Source: an uncultured Bacteroidaceae bacterium (lineage in GTDB: Bacteria > Bacteroidota > Bacteroidia > Bacteroidales > Bacteroidaceae). Taken from it: DNA of 53,256 nt. A program made the position numbers and the translations under genes. The DNA lies in assembly GCA_944320955.1 (NCBI GenBank), contig CALUJL010000012.1, positions 1 through 53,256 on the forward strand, read 5' to 3'. Below the pieces are notes generated by a model. The model was not told the DNA's origin, ran no database searches, and was given only the letters and a program-made list of their open reading frames with translations. Below, piece by piece: positions 18,805 to 28,500 of this stretch; position 1 is the first letter of the stretch; every line of letters starts with the position of its first letter.

Positions 18805-20708
18805 AATTGGAGAAGGTTTTGGCAAATGGAGTCGGCATCCATTCTGCACAAGTGGTATAACTCTGCTATGGTTCCGTGTTCGATGAAATGGTCCGGTATG
18901 CCGATATGGCGTACCTGGGGAGTATAACCGTGCGATGTGAGGTGCTGGAGTACCGTGCTGCCCATGCCTCCGGCTATGCAGCCGTCTTCCACGGTCAGGA
19001 TTTTGCTGAAGCGGCGGCCTATCTCGTCGAGCATCTCTTCGTCCAGGGGCTTGAGGAAACGCAGGTCGTAGTGGGCGATGCTGAGGTTGCCCGCTGCTTC
19101 GGCTTTCCGGATGCCTTCGGCGGCGGTCTGCCCGATCGGGCCGATGGAGACGACGGCCATGTCGCTTCCTTCCTTCAGGCGGCGCCCTTTTCCTACGGGT
19201 ACTTCCTCCAGCGGGCACCGCCAGTCGGCGAGATTGCCGCGTCCCCGGGGGTAGCGTATGACGAATGCGCCCCGGCCGGGAAGTTGGGCTGTGTACATGA
19301 GCCGCCGCAGCTCGTGTTCGTCGTAGGGGGAGGCAATGGTCAGGTTGGGGACGGGGCGCAAAATGGCCATGTCGAAGGCCCCGTGGTGGGTGGCGCCGTC
19401 CTCGCCGACCAGACCGGCGCGGTCCAGGCAGAGAACGACGGGGAGATTCTGTATGGCCACGTCGTGGATGATGTTGTCCACGGCCCGCTGCGAAAAGGAG
19501 GAGTAGATGTTGCAGAACGGTTGCAGCCCGCTGTAGGCCATTCCTGCGGAGAAGGTCACGGCGTGCCCTTCGGCAATGCCTACGTCGAAGGCCCGATCCG
19601 GCATGGCCTTCATCAGGATGTTCATGGAGCACCCGGTGGGCATGGCCGGAGTCACCCCTACGATGTGCGGGTTCATCCGCGCCAGTTCCAGCAGTGTCTC
19701 GCCGAAGACTTCCTGGTAGCGCACGTGTTTTTTCCCGTCGGGCTCGGCCGGTTGCTTCAGTATCTCTCCGGTGTCGGGGTCGAAGCAGCCCGGTGCGTGC
19801 CACAGGGTCGCGGCCTGTTCGGCCGGGGCAAAGCCTTTTCCCTTGACGGTATGGATGTGGAGGATTTTGGGCCCGGTCATGTCTTTTATTTCCCGCAGCA
19901 CGCGCACGAGCCCCTGCACGTCGTGCCCGTCGACCGGGCCGAAGTAGCGGATATTCAGGCCTTCGAATATGTTTTGCTGGTGGGTGAGCATGGACTTCAG
20001 GCTGTTGTTGAAGCGGATGATGGCGTTGCGGCGCGCTTCGTTGAGCCAGCCCCAGTTGGTAAACATGCGGGAGAGTTTGAATCGCATGCGGTTGTAGTGC
20101 GCACTGGTGGTGAGCTGGATCAGATAGTCCTTCATGCCTCCGACGCTGCGGTCTATGGACATGTTGTTGTCATTCAGTATGATCAGCAGGTTGTTCGGCG
20201 TAACGGAAGCGTTGTTCAGCCCCTCGAACGCGAGGCCGCCGCTCATGCTTCCGTCGCCTATGATGGCCACTACGTGCTGGTCGTCGCGGTGTTCCTTGCG
20301 GGCGGCCACGGCGATGCCGAGGGCTATCGATATGGAATTCGAGGCGTGGCCGCAGACGCAGGAGTCGTATTCGCTCTCCTTCGGGGTGGGGAAGGGGCAT
20401 ATTCCGCCCAGTTTGCGGTTCGTGCAGAAGGAATCCCTGCGCCCCGTCAGGATTTTATGCCCGTAGGCCTGGTGGCCGACGTCCCACACCAGTTTGTCGT
20501 AGGGGGTATTGAAGACGTAGTGAAGTGCCACGGTCAGCTCCACGACTCCCAGGCTGGCGGCGAAATGGCCGGGGTTGTGCGACACTTCGTCGATGATGTC
20601 TCGTCTGAGTTCCTTGCAGACTTCCGCCAGTTTCTCTTCCGGCAGTTGGCGCAAATCGGCGGGGTTGTCGATTTTCCTCAGCAGACTGTATGTGGAATCG
20701 TCCGTCAT
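18801..20708 (-). CDS. dxs: 1-deoxy-D-xylulose-5-phosphate synthase
   Basis: First enzyme of the MEP isoprenoid pathway: pyruvate plus glyceraldehyde-3-phosphate to DXP with thiamine diphosphate. 635 residues. His79 in [12 protein letters not shown], the ThDP motif GDGSMSGG at 151-158 with NNAS at 165-168, and the transketolase-type glutamate in [10 protein letters not shown]. The ATG at 20708 ([10 protein letters not shown]) is set by homology; the frame runs 166 codons further but into the promoter and the divergent gene. First gene of dxs-trkA-trkH-ribE-nitroreductase. Confidence 0.97.
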   Translation of the reverse strand: MTDDSTYSLLRKIDNPADLRQLPEEKLAEVCKELRRDIIDEVSHNPGHFAASLGVVELTVALHYVFNTPYDKLVWDVGHQAYGHKILTGRRDSFCTNRKLGGICPFPTPKESEYDSCVCGHASNSISIALGIAVAARKEHRDDQHVVAIIGDGSMSGGLAFEGLNNASVTPNNLLIILNDNNMSIDRSVGGMKDYLIQLTTSAHYNRMRFKLSRMFTNWGWLNEARRNAIIRFNNSLKSMLTHQQNIFEGLNIRYFGPVDGHDVQGLVRVLREIKDMTGPKILHIHTVKGKGFAPAEQAATLWHAPGCFDPDTGEILKQPAEPDGKKHVRYQEVFGETLLELARMNPHIVGVTPAMPTGCSMNILMKAMPDRAFDVGIAEGHAVTFSAGMAYSGLQPFCNIYSSFSQRAVDNIIHDVAIQNLPVVLCLDRAGLVGEDGATHHGAFDMAILRPVPNLTIASPYDEHELRRLMYTAQLPGRGAFVIRYPRGRGNLADWRCPLEEVPVGKGRRLKEGSDMAVVSIGPIGQTAAEGIRKAEAAGNLSIAHYDLRFLKPLDEEMLDEIGRRFSKILTVEDGCIAGGMGSTVLQHLTSHGYTPQVRHIGIPDHFIEHGTIAELYHLCRMDADSICQNLLQL

Positions 20709-20723
20709 TCTTACGATATTTTT

Positions 20724-20767
20724 GCGCAAAAGTACAATATAATTCCATGAATTGCCTACTTTTGCGC
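20724..20767. promoter_or_regulatory. Back-to-back promoters in an inverted repeat, dxs and GSCFA
   Basis: GCGCAAAAGTA at 20724-20734 and TACTTTTGCGC at 20757-20767 are perfect inverted copies 22 bp apart. Each contains an outward TAnnTTTG element: minus-strand TACTTTTG at 20734-20727 for dxs, plus-strand TACTTTTG at 20757-20764 for the GSCFA operon. The dxs leader would be only about 15 nt. Confidence 0.75.
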
Positions 20768-20852
20768 AAAGATTTTCCCCTTTGCGGAAGGCCGGAACGC
20801 CGCTTGTTCCGCCTCGGGCGGGGGAAAGACGGAGTGCCGGAATTTGTAACTC

Positions 20853-21821
20853 ATGAAACTTCAGACAGAAATCAGCATACCCGCCTTGGCGCCCCCCTTG
20901 CGCTACGATGAGGCTTCCCTGCTGCTCGGCTCCTGCTTCTCGGAGGCCATCGGGCGGCGGATGCAGCGTTTGCGTTTCGACTGCACGGTCAATCCTTTTG
21001 GCATTCTCTTCAATCCGCAGTCCGTCCTGCAGGCTTTGGCGCGCCTGGCGGAGTTTCGTCCGTTCGAGGCCGGTGAGTTGCAGGAAACGCCCGGGGGGGC
21101 CTATTGCAGCTGGATGCACCACGGGCGTTTCGCGGCGCCCTGTCCTGACGAGGCCCTGCGGCTCATGAACGGCGAGTACCGCCCCGCGGCCGAAAGGTTC
21201 GCGCATCTCCGCACCCTTCTGCTGACGTGGGGGACTTCTTACCTATATATATTGCGAAGCAGCGGGGAGGTGGTGGCCAATTGTCACAAGTTTCCCGCCT
21301 CCCTCTTCCTGCGCCGGCGGATGACGGTGGAGGAGATTGTGGAAGGGTATGCTGCCTTTCTGGAGCGTTGGTTTGCGGAAAGCGGCGACGGCGGCGGGCG
21401 CAGGGTGGTCCTGACCGTCAGCCCCGTGCGCCATCTGCGCGACGGGCTCCACGAAAACCAGTTGAGCAAGAGCATACTCCTGCTGGCCGCCGACGAGCTG
21501 GCCGGGCGTTTTCCCGGGCGGATAGCCTACTTCCCGGCCTACGAGTTGCTGCTCGACGAGCTGCGCGACTACCGTTTCTATGCGCGCGACCTGCTCCATC
21601 CTTCGGAGGTGGCAGAGGACTACGTGTTTGAGCGTTTCGCGGAGGCCTGTTTTGCCCCGGATACCCGGAGGGCGATGCAGGACATCGGCGAGTGGGTGCA
21701 GATGGCGGAACACAGGCCGCTGCATCCTTTCGGGAAAAGCTATGCCGCTTTTCGGGAAAACATGCAGCGCAAAAAAGAAAAACTGCTGGCGCAATATCCG
21801 TTCCTCTCCGGGCGTTTATGA
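20853..21821 (+). CDS. GSCFA-domain protein
   Basis: 322 residues. GSCFSE at 26-31 is the motif that names the GSCFA family (SGNH-hydrolase-like; the serine in GSCF would be the nucleophile). Further blocks: [28 protein letters not shown] and [17 protein letters not shown], the last supplying a plausible catalytic Asp/His pair. No signal peptide. Biochemical role unknown; it commonly neighbours murF-alr in Bacteroidetes, and here precedes it by 42 bp, hinting at envelope metabolism. The C-terminal part overlaps a weak match to the hairpin repeat at 21732-21759. Confidence 0.9.
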   Translation: MKLQTEISIPALAPPLRYDEASLLLGSCFSEAIGRRMQRLRFDCTVNPFGILFNPQSVLQALARLAEFRPFEAGELQETPGGAYCSWMHHGRFAAPCPDEALRLMNGEYRPAAERFAHLRTLLLTWGTSYLYILRSSGEVVANCHKFPASLFLRRRMTVEEIVEGYAAFLERWFAESGDGGGRRVVLTVSPVRHLRDGLHENQLSKSILLLAADELAGRFPGRIAYFPAYELLLDELRDYRFYARDLLHPSEVAEDYVFERFAEACFAPDTRRAMQDIGEWVQMAEHRPLHPFGKSYAAFRENMQRKKEKLLAQYPFLSGRL

Positions 21822-21863
21822 GAAAACACAATACAGAAGATCAGAAAACCGATAATTCCAATC

Positions 21864-24350
21864 ATGACTTACCTTATATCCCAGATAGCCGAAGTGCTGG
21901 ACGCACAGGTCTGCGGGGCGCAGGAAGTGCCCGTCGACTGGCTGCTTACGGACAGCCGCTCCCTCTGTTATCCGGAAGGCACGCTGTTCTTTGCCATCCG
22001 CAGCCCGCGCAACGACGGGCACAAGTACATCGAAGAACTCTACGGGCGCGGGGTGCGCGCCTTCGTCGTGGAGCACTTGCCGGAGGGCGATGCGCTGCAT
22101 CCCGATGCCGTCTACCTGCAAGTCCCCTCGTCGCTGCAGGCCCTGCAGGCGCTGGCGCGGCACCACCGCAGCCGTTTCTCCATCCCCGTGGTCGGCATCA
22201 CGGGCAGCAACGGCAAGACCATCGTCAAGGAATGGCTGGCAGCCCTGCTCCGTCCTTCGGTCCGCACTACCCGGTCGCCGCGGAGCTACAACTCCCAGGT
22301 AGGAGTGCCCCTCTCCGTCTGGCAGATCGACCGGCATACGGAGGTGGCAATCATAGAGGCCGGCATCTCCGAGCCCGGCGAGATGCAGCGGCTGGAGCCC
22401 ATAGTGGAGCCGACAATCGGCATACTCACGCATCTGGGCGCTGCACATCAGGAAAACTTCAGCAGCATGGAAGAGAAATGCCGGGAGAAGCTCCGGCTGA
22501 TGCAGCACTGCAAGACGCTGATTTATTGCGCCGACAACGAGACCGTGGCGCGCTGCGTGGAGGAGTTTAACCCCTATGTCGAGCGTTTCGGATGGTCTGC
22601 CACGGACGAGCAGGCCCCGGCTTTCCTTGTCTCCGCGGAGCAGGAAGAGGGGGAGTGGACCGTGCTCCGCTACCGCATCACGCCCGCCGCTCCGGAAAAT
22701 CTGGCGCGGGGCGAATACGTGTGCCGCATCCCCTTTGCCGACAACGCTGCGGTGGAAAACGCCATGTACTGCATCTGTGCCGCCCGGCTCCTGGGGCTGG
22801 AGGGCGACGAGATAGCCGAACGGGCTGCAAAGTGGGAGCCGATAGCCATGCGCATGGAGGTGAAAGAGGGGAAGAACGGCTGCATACTGGTCAACGACTG
22901 CTACAACTCCGACCTCTCTTCGCTGGAGATAGCGCTCGATTTCCTCTACCGCCGCTCGCAAAGTTGCGGCCTGAGCCGCACTCTGATACTCTCCGACCTG
23001 CTGGAAACGGGTGAGGAGCCGGAAGAGTTGTACCGCAAGATAAGCGAACTCATACGCCGCCGCGACGTGCGGCGGGTAGTGGGCATCGGCAGCCGGGTGC
23101 ACCTCCTGTCCATTCCCGGCATGTCGCTCTTTGCTTCCACCGGGGAATTCCTGGCCTCGCCGCTGCCCGGAGAGCTGCGCGATGAGGTCATTCTGCTCAA
23201 GGGCGCCCGCTCCTTCCGTTTCGAGCGCATCGTCGAGGCGCTTTCGCGCAAGGTGCACGAGACGATACTGGAGGTCAATCTGACGGCCCTTGCGGAGAAC
23301 CTCAACGAATACCGCGCCCGTCTGAAGCCGGAGACGAAGATGGTCTGCATGGTGAAGGCGTCGGCCTACGGCGCAGGCAGCATAGAAGTGGCCAAGACGT
23401 TGCAGGACTTGCGTGTCGACTATCTGGCGGTCGCCGTGGCCGACGAAGGGGTGGCGCTGCGCAATGCAGGCATCCGTACGGGAATCATCGTGATGAATCC
23501 GGAGATGGCCGCGCTGCCCACTCTCTTCGAATACGGGCTCGAACCGGAAGTCTACAACTTCCGCTTGCTCGAAGCCCTGCTCCACTCGGCCCGCCTGCAA
23601 GGCATCACGAACTTCCCGGTGCACATCAAGGTGGACACTGGCATGCACCGCATGGGTTTCGCCCCTGCCGACATGGCCCGTCTGGGCAGCATCCTCCAGC
23701 GGCAGAGCACGCTGCTTCCGCGCTCGGTGTTCTCCCATTTGGCCGGAAGCGACAGCGCCGAGTTCGACGATTTCACGCACCGGCAGATCGAGACCTTCCG
23801 TGCTGCGGCCGAGAAGCTGCAGTCCTTCTTCCCGCACAAGATAATCCGTCACATCCTGAATACGGCGGGCATCGAGCGTTTCCCAGAGCATCAGATGGAA
23901 ATGGTGCGCCTCGGACTGGGACTCTACGGCATCAGTCCGGTGGACAACCGGCTGCTCCATCCGGTGAGCAGCCTGCGCACGACAATCCTGCAGCTGCGCG
24001 ACGTGGCGGCCGGCGAGACGGTGGGCTACAGCCGCCGCGGCAGAATCCTGCGTCCCTCCCGCATTGCCGACATCCCGATAGGCTACGCCGACGGGCTCGA
24101 CCGTCATCTCGGCAACGGCCGGGGCTACTGTCTGGTCCACGGGCGTAAGGCTCCTTTCGTGGGCAACATCTGCATGGACGTGGCCATGGTAGACGTTTCC
24201 GGCATTTCCTGCGCCGAGGGCGACCCGGTGGAGCTCTTCGGGCCGGAACTGCCGGTGACGGTACTCTCCGATGCCCTGGACACAATCCCCTACGAGGTGC
24301 TGACCTCCGTGTCGGAGCGGGTGAAGAGAGTCTACATCCAGGAGAGCTGA
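21864..24350 (+). CDS. murF-alr: Bifunctional MurF ligase / alanine racemase
   Basis: 828-residue fusion. The N-terminal MurF part (about 1-455) adds D-Ala-D-Ala to UDP-MurNAc-tripeptide: ATP loop GITGSNGKT at 111-119, and the central and C-terminal Mur domains follow (NDCYNSDLSSLE). The C-terminal alanine racemase (about 462-828) makes D-Ala: PLP-lysine Lys498 in MVKASAYGAG and catalytic Tyr722 in GYSRRG. Coupling the D-Ala source to its user is usual in Bacteroidetes. In the GSCFA-murF/alr-tatA-tatC operon. Confidence 0.96.
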   Translation: MTYLISQIAEVLDAQVCGAQEVPVDWLLTDSRSLCYPEGTLFFAIRSPRNDGHKYIEELYGRGVRAFVVEHLPEGDALHPDAVYLQVPSSLQALQALARHHRSRFSIPVVGITGSNGKTIVKEWLAALLRPSVRTTRSPRSYNSQVGVPLSVWQIDRHTEVAIIEAGISEPGEMQRLEPIVEPTIGILTHLGAAHQENFSSMEEKCREKLRLMQHCKTLIYCADNETVARCVEEFNPYVERFGWSATDEQAPAFLVSAEQEEGEWTVLRYRITPAAPENLARGEYVCRIPFADNAAVENAMYCICAARLLGLEGDEIAERAAKWEPIAMRMEVKEGKNGCILVNDCYNSDLSSLEIALDFLYRRSQSCGLSRTLILSDLLETGEEPEELYRKISELIRRRDVRRVVGIGSRVHLLSIPGMSLFASTGEFLASPLPGELRDEVILLKGARSFRFERIVEALSRKVHETILEVNLTALAENLNEYRARLKPETKMVCMVKASAYGAGSIEVAKTLQDLRVDYLAVAVADEGVALRNAGIRTGIIVMNPEMAALPTLFEYGLEPEVYNFRLLEALLHSARLQGITNFPVHIKVDTGMHRMGFAPADMARLGSILQRQSTLLPRSVFSHLAGSDSAEFDDFTHRQIETFRAAAEKLQSFFPHKIIRHILNTAGIERFPEHQMEMVRLGLGLYGISPVDNRLLHPVSSLRTTILQLRDVAAGETVGYSRRGRILRPSRIADIPIGYADGLDRHLGNGRGYCLVHGRKAPFVGNICMDVAMVDVSGISCAEGDPVELFGPELPVTVLSDALDTIPYEVLTSVSERVKRVYIQES

Positions 24351-24356
24351 GGGGAG

Positions 24357-24374
24357 AGAAGCGGCAGCATTTTC
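24357..24374. repeat. Single hairpin-repeat copy between murF-alr and tatA
   Basis: AGAAGCGGCAGCATTTTC resembles the dispersed core with a shortened right arm. Confidence 0.35.
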
Positions 24375-24404
24375 AAGTAAAAACCTACATAGATATTCAG
24401 ACTT

Positions 24405-24635
24405 ATGGGAACACCTTTTTTGTTTTTGAATCTCGGTATGGGCGAAATCGTGCTCATCGCCCTGGTCGTGTTGCTGCTCTTCGGCGGAAAGAAGATACCG
24501 GAACTGATGAGCGGCCTGGGCAAAGGCGTGAAAAGCTTCAAGCGCGGTATGCAGGAGACCGAGGAGGAACTGAAGAAAGCGATGGACGAACCGGAGCCCG
24601 AGAAGCCCGCAGATACCGGAGAGGCGAAGAAGTAG
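24405..24635 (+). CDS. tatA: Sec-independent translocase subunit TatA/E
   Basis: 76 residues. One N-terminal membrane helix (about 10-25), the hinge FGGKKIPEL, an amphipathic helix ([15 protein letters not shown]) and an acidic tail. It forms the Tat pore that exports folded proteins, with TatC encoded 88 bp downstream. No tatB is seen, as in many Bacteroidetes, so this protein may serve both roles. Confidence 0.95.
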   Translation: MGTPFLFLNLGMGEIVLIALVVLLLFGGKKIPELMSGLGKGVKSFKRGMQETEEELKKAMDEPEPEKPADTGEAKK

Positions 24636-24637
24636 CC

Positions 24638-24683
24638 GCACACGGCGGCAGCACTTTTCGCGAAAAGTGCTGCCGCCGTGTGC
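24638..24683. repeat. Perfect 46-bp palindrome between tatA and tatC
   Basis: Bases 24638-24660 are exactly complementary to 24661-24683 with no spacer. The central part is GCACTTTTCG-CGAAAAGTGC and the arms extend through GGCGGCAGC. Each half is a copy of the dispersed repeat, so the palindrome is two copies head to head. In RNA it would form a 23-bp (practically ~21-bp) hairpin inside the tat transcript. Confidence 0.9.
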
Positions 24684-24702
24684 AAAAAGTGCTGCCACTT
24701 TT
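24684..24702. repeat. Third hairpin-repeat copy before tatC
   Basis: AAAAAGT-gctgcc-ACTTTTT follows the palindrome at once. With a T tract after its stem it is also terminator-like, 22 bp before tatC. Confidence 0.7.
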
Positions 24703-24723
24703 TCAGAAAAGCGTTAGGGGAAT

Positions 24724-25515
24724 ATGTCGGAAAGGGATACGGAGTCGATGACCTTCTGGGAGCATCTGGACAGTTTGCGCCGGGTGCTGCTGCGCATCGT
24801 GGCCGTCCTGGCCGTCTTGTTCGCCTTGTTTTTTGCCCTGATGCCCCGCCTGTTCGACTCGTTCGTGCTGGCCCCCTGCCGGAGCGGCTTCGTCACATAC
24901 CGCTGGCTGCACCGCCTGGAGGCGGAAGTCATGCCCTCGCTGGCCGGAGGGGCGGACGATTTCGGCGTACAGCTCATCAACATACAGCTCACCACGCCCT
25001 TCTTTCTCCATCTTTCCACGGCCTTCTGGTTCGCCCTCGTCTGCTCCGTCCCGTTCATCCTGTGGCAGATCTGGCTTTTCGTGCGCCCCGCGCTCTACGA
25101 AGGGGAGCGCAAGGGGATGAGCGCGGCCTTCCTCCTGAGCAGCGTCTTCTTCTATCTGGGGGCGGCCTTGGGCTATTTCCTGATTTTTCCCCTGACTTTG
25201 CGGTTTCTGGCCGGCTATGAGCTGAGCGATGCAGTGCCCAACATGCTTTCGCTTACTTCTTACATGGACAACTTCCTGATGCTCATCCTTTTCATGGGGC
25301 TGGCTTTCCAGTTGCCTTTGCTTCTGACGCTGCTCCAGCGCATCGGCATCCTCTCGCGCAGCCTCCTTACGGGCCACCGCAGGCACGCTTTCGTCATCCT
25401 GGTCGTGCTTTCGGCCATTATCACTCCCACGGGCGACCCGTTTACCCTGCTCCTTGTGGCCTTGCCGCTCTATTTGCTCTACGAGTGCAGCATCTTTATG
25501 ATGCGCCGGGCGTAA
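24724..25515 (+). CDS. tatC: Sec-independent translocase subunit TatC
   Basis: 263-residue six-helix inner membrane protein, the Tat signal-peptide receptor. Cytoplasmic N-terminus with the EHLDSLRR motif (residues 13-20), periplasmic segment, PFILWQIWLFVRPALYEGER between helices 2 and 3, and SAIITPTGDP near the last helices. Somewhat longer first periplasmic loop (residues ~45-85) than E. coli TatC. Confidence 0.95.
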   Translation: MSERDTESMTFWEHLDSLRRVLLRIVAVLAVLFALFFALMPRLFDSFVLAPCRSGFVTYRWLHRLEAEVMPSLAGGADDFGVQLINIQLTTPFFLHLSTAFWFALVCSVPFILWQIWLFVRPALYEGERKGMSAAFLLSSVFFYLGAALGYFLIFPLTLRFLAGYELSDAVPNMLSLTSYMDNFLMLILFMGLAFQLPLLLTLLQRIGILSRSLLTGHRRHAFVILVVLSAIITPTGDPFTLLLVALPLYLLYECSIFMMRRA

Positions 25516-25555
25516 ATCTTCCCGTGACGGGCGGGGCTGTTTCGCATTATTTCCT

Positions 25556-25563
25556 TACCTTTG
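25556..25563 (+). promoter_or_regulatory. tamB promoter, -7 element
   Basis: TACCTTTG ends 7 bp before the tamB ATG. Transcription would begin around 25567-25569, giving a leader of five bases or fewer. Confidence 0.5.
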
Positions 25564-25570
25564 GAGCGCA

Positions 25571-28500
25571 ATGCTTGTCGTGAGATACATAATCCGCTTC
25601 GTGCGCTATGCCTTTCTGGCCTTGTTCGTAGCTGTCGTGTCGGCGGGCTTCTTGTTTTACCTGCCCCCGGTGCAGAGCTGGCTGGGAGGAAAAGTCTGCG
25701 GGCTCGTGGAGAGTTCGGCCGGAATCCCGCTGAAGATAGAGAAACTGCGCATCGTTTTCCCTCTGGACCTGAGGCTGGAGGGAGTCGACGTGGGCCGCCG
25801 CGGTATCCGCGTGGCTCATCTCACGCTGCGGGTAGGCCTCTCGCGCTTGCTCGAGGGGCGCCTCTCGGCAGAAGAATTCACGGTGGGCGGGCTGGAGATG
25901 CAGAGCGGCGATTTGATCGGGGGAGTGGCCCTGGATGGCACGGTAGGCACCTTGCGCGTGCGGGCGGAGCGCTGGGACTTGCTGCGCCGTACACTTCTGG
26001 TCAACGACCTGCAGCTCAGCGATGCCAATGTGCAGCTCTCCCTGCGCGATACCGCGGAGGCTGTTCCCAAGGAGCCTTCCCCTCCTTTCCTCAGCAAGAT
26101 AAACCTTCTGAAAGGCGCTCTTCGCGATGTGCGCTTCTCCCTCCGTATGCCGGAGGGCGGGATGCGCCTCGCTTCCGCGGTCGACACGCTGCTCCTGCGC
26201 CGGGCAAGCATCGATTTGGCGAACCAGGTATACAAGGTGGGCGAAGCCTCGCTGCAGGCGCCGGCCCTTGCCTTTGCCCTGCGCACCGATTCCCTGCCGC
26301 AGGACCAGCCGGACAGCCTCTCCCTCTCGTTGGAGAAGAGCAGGCTGGAGTTCCGTTCGGCATACGCCGATCTGCAGAAAGCCCGGTATTCGCTTGCCCG
26401 GTTGGGCTTCGCCTCGGAAGAAATCGCCTACCGGGCCGACGGAAAGAAGCCGGCCGAAGGTTTCGACCCGAACCATCTCGCGCTGGCATCCGTGGCGCTG
26501 GAGACCGATACGCTGTGCATGGAAGGCAGCCGCTACGAAGCGCGGATTACGCATCTTGCGGCCCGCGACCGGAGCGGCTTGCAGCTCAGTTCGCTGGCGG
26601 GCAGCCTTTCTTACCGGGACACGGTGGGGATAGTGGCCGATGTGGTGCTGGAGACCCCTCACTCCCGCATCCGTCTGAACGGCGGCCTGCGCAGCTATCT
26701 CTGGAGCGGGCAGGGCGACGACGGGGAGTCGGCAGCGTCCTACGATATCCGCGTAGGCTATCGCGACCTGCGCCTCCTCTCATCTTTGTTCTTGGGTATG
26801 CCGGGGCGCGACTTCCCGGCCCGTGATTTGCTGTTGGGCGGCCGTGTGGCAGGGCGGGGGCGCAGCCTGACCGTGCAGAAGACGACCGCCCTTTTGCCGG
26901 GAGTCCTCTCCTTGTCCCTCCGCGGGACGTATGATTTCGGAAAAGAAGCGTTGCAGGCCGCGTTGCAGGCCGGGGGAGAGGACCTGGACCTGCTGGTGCC
27001 CTGGATGACCGGGCAGCCCGCGGCCGGGAAAGCCGAGGGCCCGGCGCTGCGTTTCCCCGAGGGATTGCAGCTGAAAGCCGACGTATCGGGACGAAAGAGC
27101 CTGTACCGCGTGGCGGCGGAACTGGCCGATGAGCCGGGAAAGGTGTTGCTGGAAGGGAATTACGACACGCGAAGCGAGCGTTATGCAGCCACCCTCACGC
27201 TGGACAGCCTGCAGGTGAACGATTTTTATCCGCTCGATTCCGTAGAAGACGTATCGGCAGTGCTCAGCCTGCAAGGGCGCGGGACGGATATCTACAGCCC
27301 GCGTACCCGAATGGAGGCCGGCTTCTCGCTGGAGCGCATCGGTTTTCGCCATGGGCAGCTGCGCTTTATCCGTTCCGCGCTCCGGTTGGAGAAAAACAGG
27401 CTGGACGCCAGCCTGAATGCGGACAATCTTTTGCTGAAAATGGATGCGCAGCTGGGAGCCGAGCTGCGGCGGAACAAACCTCTCCTTGCCGATTTGTCGA
27501 TGAACGTTTGGGATGCCGACCTGAAGGCCGTGGGCCTTGTCCAAAAGCAGCCGGACCAACCGTTCGGAGTGAGCCTCGAAGCGCATTTGGGCGAGGAGAT
27601 TACGTCGATAGGCTTGCAGACTGGGGATTTTACCCTCTTCATCGACGGAAAAGCGCACGTCTTTTCCCTACAGGAGCAGGTGACGGACTTCATAGCCCTG
27701 CTGCAAAAACAATTGGAGGCGCGCAATCCGGAACATGAAGTGCTGAAAGCGCATTTCCCGGAAGCGCAAATCATATTCCGTGCGGGGGAAAACAACATTG
27801 TCAACTATATTTTGAAAGAAAGGACTTCGCTTTCGGCAAAAAGGATAAACCTGCATCTGCAGACCTCTCCCGAGACCGGAATCTCGGGGCAGGGCTATTG
27901 CTATGCGCTGCAGACCGGCGAAGACCTTACGCTGGACACGCTGCTCTTCCGTGCAGCACAGGATTCTGCCGGCATGGCGTTTTACACCACTTTCATCAAC
28001 GGGCCGCGGAATCCGGCCTACTCGTTCCGGGCGCAGGTCAATACCTTGCTGAGCAATCATGAGGGGAAGATGCGGATTCACATGCGCGACAGCGAGGGAA
28101 GGGTAGGGGCAAATCTCGGTTTGCATGGACTTATGGCCGACGACGGCTATCATATTTCGCTTTACCCTGCCGAACCGGTCATCGCCTTCCGCAAGATGCG
28201 CCTGAATCCGGACAACGGAGTCTGGATAAACCAAGCGGGACGCGTATTTGCCAATATCCAACTGGAGGAAAGCGGCAGCGGAAATACGTCCATCGCCATC
28301 CATTCGAACGACACGGTGCAGGCCAAGCAGGATTTGTCCTTCAGCATTGCCAATCTGGACATGGCCGACGTGGTGCGCTCGCTGCCCTTCCTGCCCGACA
28401 TCGGGGGCGTGCTGGACGCCACGGTCTCCATAAGGGACGAGAAGCGCCTGCGCTTCCTGGTGAACTCCCGCCTCCGGGAGGGAAGTTTCAACGGGATGGA

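Noticed and set aside
21732-21759. Hairpin repeat inside the GSCFA gene as a firm copy
   Set aside because: The match is partial and the encoded residues could be ordinary coding sequence; listed only as a weak member of the family.
21816-24698. 960-codon minus-strand open frame opposite murF-alr
   Set aside because: A GC-rich shadow: the plus strand holds a clear two-domain enzyme with all catalytic residues.
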